Shown here: positions 1-4,510 of the stretch, piece after piece
Numbering within the stretch: the first letter of the stretch is position 1
Layout: each line of letters begins with the position of its first letter
Assembly: GCA_910586735.1 (NCBI GenBank)
Contig: CAJUJW010000109.1
Location: forward strand, 1-5,468
From: an uncultured Oscillibacter sp.
GTDB lineage: Bacteria > Bacillota > Clostridia > Oscillospirales > Oscillospiraceae
Direction of reading: 5' to 3'
DNA length: 5,468 nucleotides
Program-made: the position numbers and the translations under genes
The notes under the pieces: generated by a model
The model's database searches: none
What the model saw: only the letters and a program-made list of their open reading frames with translations
What the model was told of the DNA's origin: nothing

Positions 1-368
1 ACGCCTTCGACAAGCTGAAATTCGAGGCCCAGTTCCAGCACCTCTCCCCCGGCGGGGCCATCAGCTACGTGGAGGTACCGGACATGCAGAACAACCTGGA
101 GGCGGTGCTCCAGGTGATGAAATTCATCTACGACAACATCATCTACGCTGAGCTGAACACCAAAAGCGACTACTGCCAGGTCTGCGGCTGGGACGGGGAA
201 ATCCAGATTGAGGAAGAGCACGGCAAGCTGGTCTGGAAGTGCCCCAAGTGCGGAAACACGGACCAGGACAAGATGAACGTGGCCCGGCGGACCTGCGGCT
301 ACATCGGGACCCAGTACTGGAACCAGGGCCGGACCCAGGAGATCCGGGACCGGGTGCTGCACCTGTAA
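1..368 (+). CDS. nrdD: Anaerobic (class III) ribonucleoside-triphosphate reductase, C-terminal part
   Basis: This is the last 121 codons of the oxygen-sensitive reductase that makes dNTPs from NTPs using a glycyl radical. The reading frame is open from the first complete codon at position 3, so the gene begins before the window; the N-terminal ATP-cone and most of the catalytic barrel are not visible. In the visible fragment a four-cysteine zinc site is formed by YCQVCG (Cys58, Cys61) and CPKCG (Cys80, Cys83). It is followed by the family's glycyl-radical signature RRTCGYIGTQYWNQGR, with the radical glycine at Gly99 (codon 297-299). The spacing of zinc site and radical loop and the short tail after it fit NrdD. 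The gene is followed 5 nt later by its activase, the standard nrdDG arrangement. Family identification is very secure, and nothing in the visible part looks broken. Confidence 0.96.
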   Translation, partial: AFDKLKFEAQFQHLSPGGAISYVEVPDMQNNLEAVLQVMKFIYDNIIYAELNTKSDYCQVCGWDGEIQIEEEHGKLVWKCPKCGNTDQDKMNVARRTCGYIGTQYWNQGRTQEIRDRVLHL

Positions 369-373
369 GGGCC

Positions 374-901
374 ATGTATTACGGAGAAATCAAAGACTGC
401 GACGTCGCCAACGGCGAGGGTGTCCGGGTCAGCCTCTTCGTCTCCGGCTGCACCAACCACTGCGAGCACTGCTTCCAGCCCCAGACCTGGGCCTTTGACT
501 ACGGCCAGCCCTTTACGGAGGAGACGGAGGACCGGATTCTCGCCCTCCTCTCCCCCAGCTTTGTCAGCGGCCTGACGGTTTTGGGCGGCGAGCCCTTTGA
601 GCCGGAAAACCAGCGGGCACTCCTCCCCTTCCTGCGAAAGGTGCGGGCGGCGTACCCGGAAAAGAACATCTGGGCGTTCAGCGGCTTCACCTACGAGGAG
701 CTGCTGACGGAGGGAAGCTATCCCCGCTGCGAGGCCACGGAGGAGTTGCTGTCCCTTCTGGACGTGCTGGTGGACGGCCGCTTTGTGGAGGCGCTGAAGG
801 ACATCTCCCTCCGCTTCCGGGGCAGCTCCAACCAGCGGCTCATCGACCTGAACGCCACCCGGGAGACGGGACAGATCGTCCTCCTGCCGGACCGGCGGTA
901 G
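374..901 (+). CDS. nrdG: Anaerobic ribonucleotide reductase-activating protein (radical SAM)
   Basis: A 175-residue cytoplasmic radical-SAM activase that uses a 4Fe-4S cluster and S-adenosylmethionine to abstract a hydrogen from the NrdD glycine and generate its radical. The cluster motif CxxxCxxC is at Cys26, Cys30 and Cys33 (CTNHCEHCF), preceded by the NGEGVRVSLFVSG segment typical of NrdG. The SAM-binding GGEP is at residues 71-74. The ATG at 374 is chosen because it gives the expected N-terminus (MYYGEIKDCDVANGEG) and lies just after the nrdD stop. The open frame runs 45 codons further upstream, but that part is out-of-frame nrdD. Only a weak AAGG (367-370) precedes the start, so translational coupling to nrdD is likely. 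The length suits clostridial NrdG, slightly longer than the E. coli protein. The two genes form an operon that probably ends at the hairpin at 922-945. Confidence 0.96.
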   Translation: MYYGEIKDCDVANGEGVRVSLFVSGCTNHCEHCFQPQTWAFDYGQPFTEETEDRILALLSPSFVSGLTVLGGEPFEPENQRALLPFLRKVRAAYPEKNIWAFSGFTYEELLTEGSYPRCEATEELLSLLDVLVDGRFVEALKDISLRFRGSSNQRLIDLNATRETGQIVLLPDRR

Positions 902-921
902 GTTCAAATTTCAATCAAGCG

Positions 922-945
922 GAAAAGCGGCGCAAGCCGCTTTTC
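922..945 (+). terminator. Probable intrinsic terminator after nrdDG
   Basis: A perfect 10-bp stem (922-931 with 936-945) closes a GCAA tetraloop (932-935). The 5' arm begins with GAAAAG and the 3' arm ends CTTTTC, so the A/T tracts lie in the stem and only four T residues follow the GC part. It lies 20 nt after the nrdG stop. The weak U-tract means it may terminate only partly, allowing read-through into the XRE gene, whose ribosome binding site starts 5 nt after the hairpin. Confidence 0.65.
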
Positions 946-949
946 TAAT

Positions 950-954
950 GGAGG
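950..954 (+). promoter_or_regulatory. Ribosome binding site of the XRE gene
   Basis: GGAGG lies 7 nt before the ATG at 962 and decides that start. A nearer ATG at 957 is in another frame and stops after three codons (MLW), so it is not the gene start. Confidence 0.8.
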
Positions 955-961
955 TCATGTT

Positions 962-1414
962 ATGGTAACACTGGCACAGCGCCTGGAGGCGCTCCGCACC
1001 CAGCGGGGCCTCAGCCGCCCCGCCCTCTCCGCCGCCCTGGGCTTCCCCAAGACGGCCATGGAGAAGTTCGAGACCGGGCGGCAGACGCCCACCCAGGACC
1101 AGCAGCGGAAGCTGGCGGACTACTTCGGCGTCCCCCTCCCCTATCTCCGGGGCGAGAGCGACGACCCCAGCGACGGCGACAACTGGCTCAACGGCGGGAC
1201 CGTTCTGAATGAGGACCCCGCCCCCGCCCCCCGGCCGGAACCCAGAAAGGTCCGCCCGGCGGCGGTGCAGGAGGACGGCGCGGTGTTCGGGGCCCTGCTG
1301 AAAAGCCCCTCGTTCCAGGCCCTCATGCGGGACGCGGCCCTGGAGGCCCTCCGCTCCCCGGAAGGGCAGGAACTTCTGGCCAAGGCCGTCCGCCGGGAAC
1401 TGGGCCGGAGATAG
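962..1414 (+). CDS. XRE-family helix-turn-helix protein with helical C-terminal tail
   Basis: A 150-residue predicted DNA-binding regulator. Residues 4-63 form a Cro/C1-type HTH domain: helix 2 is around LSRPALSAALGF (17-28), the recognition helix is around PKTAMEKFETGR (29-40), and the ETGRQTP and LADYFGVPLPYLRG segments are typical of XRE regulators. Next come an acidic linker (65-74) and a proline/arginine-rich stretch (86-99). The last 45 residues, rich in Ala, Leu, Glu and Arg, look like two amphipathic helices and may serve for oligomerisation. No ligand, peptidase or toxin domain is visible. A good ribosome binding site precedes the start. The gene stands between the nrdDG hairpin and a strong terminator, so it may be its own transcript, though no clear promoter is seen in the 60-nt gap. 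Target genes cannot be told from the sequence, and a link to nrdDG is only positional. Confidence 0.85.
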   Translation: MVTLAQRLEALRTQRGLSRPALSAALGFPKTAMEKFETGRQTPTQDQQRKLADYFGVPLPYLRGESDDPSDGDNWLNGGTVLNEDPAPAPRPEPRKVRPAAVQEDGAVFGALLKSPSFQALMRDAALEALRSPEGQELLAKAVRRELGRR

Positions 1415-1433
1415 CGCCGCTTCCACAACAAAT

Positions 1434-1474
1434 GAGAGACCCGAGAAGGATAGTCCCCCCTCGGGTCTCTTTTT
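1434..1474 (+). terminator. Strong intrinsic terminator after the XRE gene, at a convergent junction
   Basis: A perfect 11-bp stem (1435-1445 with 1460-1470) is extended by a G-T pair at its base and followed by a run of five T (1470-1474). The loop can form a small inner GGA/TCC helix. This is a classic rho-independent terminator on the plus strand. The glycerate kinase stop codon is at 1480-1478 on the other strand, so the same hairpin lies 8 nt past that gene. On the minus strand the tail reads CATTTGTTG, a poorer U-tract, so termination there is likely weaker. Confidence 0.92.
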
Positions 1475-1477
1475 GTC

Positions 1478-2605
1478 CTATCGCCCCTCCACGGCCCGGA
1501 TCAGCCGCATGATGTCCTCCAGGGTGCGCCGGTAATTCTCCCCGCTCCTGGGCCCGCTCTCCGCCAGGGGCCGGGGTTCCCGGTTGATGCTGAACATGGC
1601 GGTCACGCCCAGGTCATAGGCCGCCGCCGCGCTGTCGTCCAGGCCCCCCGCCACGCAGATCAGCGGGACGCCCCTGGTACGCCGGGCCACGCCGCTCAGC
1701 ACCTTCCCGCCCACGCTCTGGGCGTCGATCCGGCCCTCGCCGGTAATCACCAGGTCCGCCCCCTCCAGGCAGGCGTCGAAGTCCACCAGGTCCAGAATGG
1801 CCTCAATGCCGGACTTGAGCTCCGCCCCCAGAAAGGCGGCGCAGCCCCCGCCCATGCCTCCGGCGGCCCCCGCGCCGGGGAGCCCGGCTATGGAGACTCC
1901 CAGCTCCCGCTCCACCGTCTCGCTCAGGCGGCGAAGCTGCCCGTCCAGGAAGCGGACCATCTCCGGGCCCGCCCCCTTCTGCGGTGCGAAGACATACGCC
2001 GCCCCGCTGGGGCCGAAGAGGGGGTTGTCAATGTCACACATGGCCGTAATCTTCACCCCGGCCAGGAGGCGGCGGCAGTCCTCCAGGCCGATATGGGCGA
2101 TTTGGTCCAGGGTGGCGCCGGTGGGGATGAAGCGGTCCCCGGCGGCGTTGTAAAACCCCGCGCCCAGGGCCGCCGCCGCGCCGCAGCCCCCGTCGTTGGT
2201 GGCGCTGCCCCCCAGGCCCAGGAGTATCTCCGTGCAGCCGTGCTCCACGGCGTGGCGCATCAGCTCTCCCACGCCGTATGTAGTCGTGGAGGCCGGGTCG
2301 CTTCCCGCCGCCGCCAGGGGCAGCCCCGCCGCCGCGGCCATCTCAATCACCGCCTTGGTCCCGGACCGGGTGTAGACGGCGCTGACCGCTTGGCCGTTGG
2401 GGCCCCGCACGTCCACGGAGACCGGTCCCGTGCGGAGAGCGGACATGAAGCACTCCACGGTGCCCTCCCCGCCGTCCGCCACCGGGATGGTGACGACCTG
2501 GCAGTCCGGGAAGAACCGGGGGATGACCTCCTCCGCGATTCTGCCGATCTCTCCGCTGGAGAGCGTGCCCTTGAAGGAATCGGACACGACGACGCATTTT
2601 TTCAT
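1478..2605 (-). CDS. Glycerate kinase (GarK/GlxK type, type I)
   Basis: A 375-residue cytoplasmic kinase that phosphorylates D-glycerate with ATP. Members of this family characterised in other bacteria mostly give 2-phosphoglycerate, feeding lower glycolysis. The conserved blocks appear in order: DSFKGTLSS (9-17), VADGGEGT (42-49), EMAAAAGLPL (88-97), LGLGGSATNDGG (129-140), CDIDNPLFGPSGAA (190-203), FAPQKGA (206-212), the glycine-rich PGAGAAGGMGGG (243-254) and TGEGRIDAQS (288-297). Length is normal for the family and nothing is missing. The start at 2605 gives the canonical N-terminus MKKCVVVSDSFKG. The frame stays open 102 codons upstream, but that part crosses a GC hairpin and overlaps the 3' end of the SLH gene in another frame. 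GAGGAG (2621-2616) lies 10 nt before the ATG. The gene appears monocistronic, so the source of glycerate (serine, glyoxylate or sugar-acid breakdown) is not shown by its neighbours. Confidence 0.95.
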   Translation of the reverse strand: MKKCVVVSDSFKGTLSSGEIGRIAEEVIPRFFPDCQVVTIPVADGGEGTVECFMSALRTGPVSVDVRGPNGQAVSAVYTRSGTKAVIEMAAAAGLPLAAAGSDPASTTTYGVGELMRHAVEHGCTEILLGLGGSATNDGGCGAAAALGAGFYNAAGDRFIPTGATLDQIAHIGLEDCRRLLAGVKITAMCDIDNPLFGPSGAAYVFAPQKGAGPEMVRFLDGQLRRLSETVERELGVSIAGLPGAGAAGGMGGGCAAFLGAELKSGIEAILDLVDFDACLEGADLVITGEGRIDAQSVGGKVLSGVARRTRGVPLICVAGGLDDSAAAAYDLGVTAMFSINREPRPLAESGPRSGENYRRTLEDIMRLIRAVEGR

Positions 2606-2622
2606 AGCCTGAACACTCCTCT

Positions 2623-2651
2623 GGGGGATATCCTTCCCCCCTAAAATATCC
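2623..2651 (-). promoter_or_regulatory. G-rich leader with alternative pairings before glycerate kinase
   Basis: Just upstream of the glycerate kinase ribosome binding site, 2623-2627 (G5) can pair with 2636-2640 (C5) around an 8-nt loop. Alternatively GGATAT at 2626-2631 can pair with ATATCC at 2646-2651; the two structures share bases and exclude each other. ATATCC is also repeated at 2628-2633. This may be incidental in G/C-rich spacer DNA. No known riboswitch class is recognisable. Confidence 0.3.
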
Positions 2652-2681
2652 GAGGGCCCGCCGGTTTTCCGGCGGGCCTTC
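2652..2681 (-). terminator. Very stable GC hairpin, probable terminator of the SLH gene
   Basis: A perfect 10-bp all-GC stem (2655-2664 with 2669-2678) closes a four-base loop and is extended by three more pairs, one of them G-T. It lies 19 nt past the SLH stop codon on the minus strand. After the stem the minus strand reads GATATTTTAG, so there is a short, slightly displaced U-rich tail rather than a perfect U-run. It probably separates the SLH transcript from glycerate kinase, perhaps incompletely. The plus-strand side has no U-tract. Confidence 0.7.
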
Positions 2682-2700
2682 CGCACTGAATTGCAAGCGA

Positions 2701-3684
2701 TTATTTCAGCCAGCCGAAGAGGCCCTGGGGCTTCTCCTCGCCCTCCAGCAGGATACCGGCGGCCTCCAGCATCCGGGCGGCGTCCGCCCGGGTCACGGCC
2801 TGTTCCATGGTCTGGCTGCCGAAGCTCCCGGCGGAGAGGACGCTGACGGCCTCCATGTTCCCCACGGCCTGGGCCGCCCAAGAGGGGGCCGCGCCCCGGT
2901 CCGCGTACCACACGTCCAGGTCCACGTCTCCCAGGTCCAGTACCCGGTCCAGGATGGTGGCGGCCTCGTTGAAGGTGACGGTCTCGTCTCCCCGGAAGGC
3001 CACGCCCTCAGCGGTGGCGCTGCCCCGGATCACGCCGTCCGCCGCCCCGGCGGCGGCGTAAGCCTTGGCCCAGGTGGGAATCGCGGCGTCGTCACAAAAG
3101 CCCGTCATGGTGACGCTGGTGACCTCCCGGCCCGCCGTCTCCAGGGCCATGGCGAGAAACTCGCCGCGGCTCACCGGCTGGTCCGGCTGGAAGTAGTAGA
3201 GGTCGCCGATTTTCCCGCCGGTGAAGACGCCCTTTTCGGCCAAAGTCTGGGCGGCCCGGGCGGCGGGGTGGTCCTTGGTGTCGGAGTAGGTGACGCCGGA
3301 ACGGGTTTTGTCGATGGTCACCGTCACCTTGGCCGGTGCGGAAACGTGGCCCTGGCTGTCCGTAGCGGTGTAGGTGAAGTGGTCGGACCCGGTGATTCCC
3401 TCGTCCGGGGTGTAGGTGAAGCCGCCGCCCTCAATGACGACGGTGCCCTTCCGGGGCTCCTGGACCAGGGCGAAGGTCATCTCGTCCCCCTCGGGGTCCG
3501 AGGCCAGGAATTCCCCCTGGCCGGGGATATCCCGATAGGTGCGGATCTCCAGGTCCCAGACCTGGGGAGCGCCCTCCGGGGGGGCCTCTTCAGTTTTTTT
3601 GCCGAACAACGCCGAGGCGCTGCCGGTCAGCAGTACCGCCGTCAGCGCCAGCAGGGCGGCGGCTCTTGTCAGATGGTGTTTCAT
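2701..3684 (-). CDS. Secreted SLH-domain protein with one Ig/cadherin-like domain
   Basis: A 327-residue exported protein. Residues 1-25 are a Sec signal peptide (KHH/TR start, a hydrophobic AALLALTAVLLTG core, likely cleavage after ASA at 23-25). After a short acidic, proline-containing linker, residues about 43-124 match a cadherin/Big-type beta-sandwich: ASDPEGDEMTFAL, then GGFTYTPDEGITGSDHFTYT, then TATDSQGHVSAPAKVTVTI. Three SLH repeats follow: about 131-184 (FQPDQPVSRGEF), 195-251 (GFCDDAAIPTWAKAYAAAGA, with TFNEAATIL where TRxE is usual) and 258-314 (WYADRGAAPSWA, AVTRADAARML). SLH trimers usually bind pyruvylated secondary cell-wall polymers, so the protein is probably held on the cell surface with the Ig-like domain as its only other module. 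There is no enzyme domain and no LPXTG motif. The start is set by the signal peptide and an AGGAGG 10 nt upstream. The exact role is unknown. Confidence 0.9.
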   Translation of the reverse strand: MKHHLTRAAALLALTAVLLTGSASALFGKKTEEAPPEGAPQVWDLEIRTYRDIPGQGEFLASDPEGDEMTFALVQEPRKGTVVIEGGGFTYTPDEGITGSDHFTYTATDSQGHVSAPAKVTVTIDKTRSGVTYSDTKDHPAARAAQTLAEKGVFTGGKIGDLYYFQPDQPVSRGEFLAMALETAGREVTSVTMTGFCDDAAIPTWAKAYAAAGAADGVIRGSATAEGVAFRGDETVTFNEAATILDRVLDLGDVDLDVWYADRGAAPSWAAQAVGNMEAVSVLSAGSFGSQTMEQAVTRADAARMLEAAGILLEGEEKPQGLFGWLK

Positions 3685-3695
3685 GGGAAATCATC

Positions 3696-3719
3696 CTCCT
3701 GTATGAATTGGTACAGGAG
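3696..3719 (-). promoter_or_regulatory. Inverted repeat covering the ribosome binding site of the SLH gene
   Basis: On the minus strand CTCCTGTA (3719-3712) and TACAGGAG (3703-3696) form a perfect 8-bp stem with an 8-nt loop. The 3' arm contains five of the six bases of the AGGAGG ribosome binding site (3700-3695) of the gene that starts at 3684. If transcribed, the hairpin would compete with ribosome binding; as DNA it could instead be an operator. The repeat is seen directly; the regulatory role is inference. Confidence 0.45.
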
Positions 3720-3741
3720 TAGTCTTTTCCCATTCCATAAA

Positions 3742-3747
3742 ATTATG
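3742..3747 (-). promoter_or_regulatory. Possible -10 box upstream of the SLH gene
   Basis: CATAAT on the minus strand (5 of 6 matches to TATAAT) lies in the only AT-rich patch of the spacer, about 58 nt before the SLH start. No convincing -35 hexamer lies 16-18 nt upstream, where the sequence is G/C runs. This is a weak candidate only. Confidence 0.2.
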
Positions 3748-3932
3748 CAAGGAGGGGGGCTCTCCCCATGCCGGGGAGGGGGGCCTTTACACGCCCTGAC
3801 GGGCGGGGAGGTCAACAGCCCTTTGGGGGCTGGTGCAATGCACCCCCCATTTCGTCGGAAGAAATTCCGCTCTGCTCCGTCCCCGCCTGGCGGCGAGGAC
3901 TGCGCCCGCTCCATTCCTTCCTCCTCTCCCCA

Positions 3933-3975
3933 CAAAATCTACGATTTTGCGGGGGCCCCTCTTTTGCGAAAAGAG
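3933..3975. repeat. Tandem pair of perfect 7-bp hairpins around a GGGGCCCC palindrome
   Basis: CAAAATC/GATTTTG (3933-3939, 3943-3949; loop TAC) and CTCTTTT/AAAAGAG (3959-3965, 3969-3975; loop GCG) flank GGGGCCCC (3952-3959). Neither hairpin is followed by a U-run on either strand, so they are not standard terminators. They might contribute to ending the SEDS operon transcript, whose last stop codon is at 4067, or might be the core of a repeated element. Confidence 0.45.
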
Positions 3976-4066
3976 AGAATGCGCCATGCACGGTGGAAGA
4001 GAGAAAACGGGGGCGCGGCACGGCTTGGCCGGTTGATACGAATGTCTCCAGCCCTCGGCGGTCAGC

Positions 4067-4492
4067 TTACACTCCCGCGCGCAGAGCCTGAATGTCCTTC
4101 TCAATCAGCGGCCGCATGGTGTCCTTGTACCGGCTCAGGTCGACGCGGTCCAGCCTGGAAATAATCTCCCCAGCCAGCTCCGGCCTCCGGCGGAGGACGT
4201 TTTGAAGCGCCGCCAGGCACTGCCGGACCGCCGTGGGCTTCGCGGCGCACAGCGCGGCGAAGAGAGTATCCAAATTCTTCTCCAGCTTCCCCTCCGTATC
4301 CCACCGGGCCTGGGCGCAGGCCAGACGGAAGCCCCGGACCTGCACAAAGGCGCTCTTGCTGTTCAGAAGGTCCATGAAGTCCTCAAAGCTGCCGTAGAGC
4401 TCATTAGATTCCTCGGAACGCTCCTCCAGCATTTGAAGCAGTTGATAGGCCTCGCTGTTGTTTTTACTTTGCAGTCCGGTGATGATGTCCAT
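4067..4492 (-). CDS. Small helical (HEAT-like) protein of a conserved clostridial family
   Basis: A 141-residue protein with no signal peptide or membrane segment, so probably cytoplasmic. It is predicted to be almost all helical: an acidic N-terminal part (EERSEESNELYGSFEDFMDLL, 23-43), then SKSAFVQVRGFRLACAQARWD (45-65), then KPTAVRQCLAALQNVL (85-100), ending in LSRYKDTMRPLIEKDIQAL (119-137). The helix pairs with VRGFRL and VRQCL resemble HEAT/ARM-type repeats. From memory, homologues in Clostridia are sometimes labelled 'SufBD protein', but nothing here resembles the SufB/SufD fold and I do not adopt that name. The start at 4492 has AGGAGG (4508-4503) 10 nt upstream. That site directly follows, and shares one base with, the TGA of the SEDS gene, so the two are translationally coupled. 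A role as a scaffold in envelope growth or division is inferred from position only. Confidence 0.8.
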   Translation of the reverse strand: MDIITGLQSKNNSEAYQLLQMLEERSEESNELYGSFEDFMDLLNSKSAFVQVRGFRLACAQARWDTEGKLEKNLDTLFAALCAAKPTAVRQCLAALQNVLRRRPELAGEIISRLDRVDLSRYKDTMRPLIEKDIQALRAGV

Positions 4493-4502
4493 AAAAAACC
4501 TT

Positions 4503-4510
4503 CCTCCTCA
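4503..4510 (-). promoter_or_regulatory. Ribosome binding site overlapping the SEDS stop codon
   Basis: On the minus strand the SEDS stop TGA (4510-4508) runs directly into GGAGG, so AGGAGG (4508-4503) shares the A of the stop. It serves the downstream gene starting at 4492 and implies that both genes are read from one mRNA. A second purine patch, GGAAGG (4504-4499), lies closer to the ATG. Confidence 0.7.

Larger units (their letters stand above)
3685..4066. other. Gene-free, highly structured intergenic region; possible dispersed repeat
   Basis: No credible gene lies in these 382 nt, although several frames are open by chance on both strands. Small inverted repeats are frequent: 3762-3767 with 3773-3778 (6 bp), 3816-3821 with 3827-3832 (6 bp), the near-palindrome 3832-3844, 3856-3860 with 3865-3869 (5 bp, GAAA tetraloop), 3933-3939 with 3943-3949 (7 bp), the palindrome 3952-3959, and 3959-3965 with 3969-3975 (7 bp). 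The 10-mer GGAGGGGGGC occurs at 3751-3760 and 3775-3784. The part next to the SLH gene (3720-3750) is AT-richer and may hold its promoter. The hairpin density and C/G runs differ from the coding sequence around it and resemble dispersed intergenic elements of clostridial genomes, but no copy number can be judged from one window. Confidence 0.5.

Noticed and set aside
239..373. 45-codon upstream extension of nrdG
   Set aside because: It lies wholly inside nrdD, out of frame, over the zinc site and glycyl radical site. The ATG at 374 gives the expected NrdG N-terminus.
299..907. 202-residue open frame antisense to nrdG
   Set aside because: It mirrors nrdG codon structure and has no motif or ribosome binding site; a shadow of the real gene.
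911..1431. Open frames antisense to the XRE gene
   Set aside because: They have Gly/Ala/Arg-rich shadow composition, and the plus-strand gene has an SD, an HTH domain and a terminator.
1797..2644. Plus-strand open frames antisense to glycerate kinase
   Set aside because: The glycerate kinase motifs on the minus strand are complete and the antisense peptides show no family features.
2606..2911. 102-codon upstream extension of the glycerate kinase frame
   Set aside because: It crosses a GC hairpin and overlaps the SLH coding region in another frame. Its residues are Gly/Arg/Pro-rich without family similarity, and the canonical N-terminus with an SD starts at 2605.
3745..3750. TTGCAT on the minus strand as a -35 box for the SLH gene
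   Set aside because: The hexamers 16-20 nt downstream (around AAAGAC) do not resemble a -10 box.
3751..3784. Two GGAGGGGGGC copies considered as a CRISPR or iteron-like array
   Set aside because: There are only two copies, 24 nt apart and low in complexity, with no further units and no cas or replication gene nearby.
3681..4104. Open frames of 84, 105 and 69 codons on the minus strand in the intergenic block
   Set aside because: They run across hairpins, lack a good SD, and encode low-complexity Pro/Arg-rich sequence. The upstream one overlaps the neighbouring gene. They are more likely chance frames in a structured repeat.
3268..4164. 298-residue open frame on the plus strand
   Set aside because: It is antisense to the SLH gene and the 3' end of the helical-protein gene and spans the hairpin-rich spacer. 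Composition is Gly/Arg/Pro-rich, with no domain; it is a by-product of high GC.
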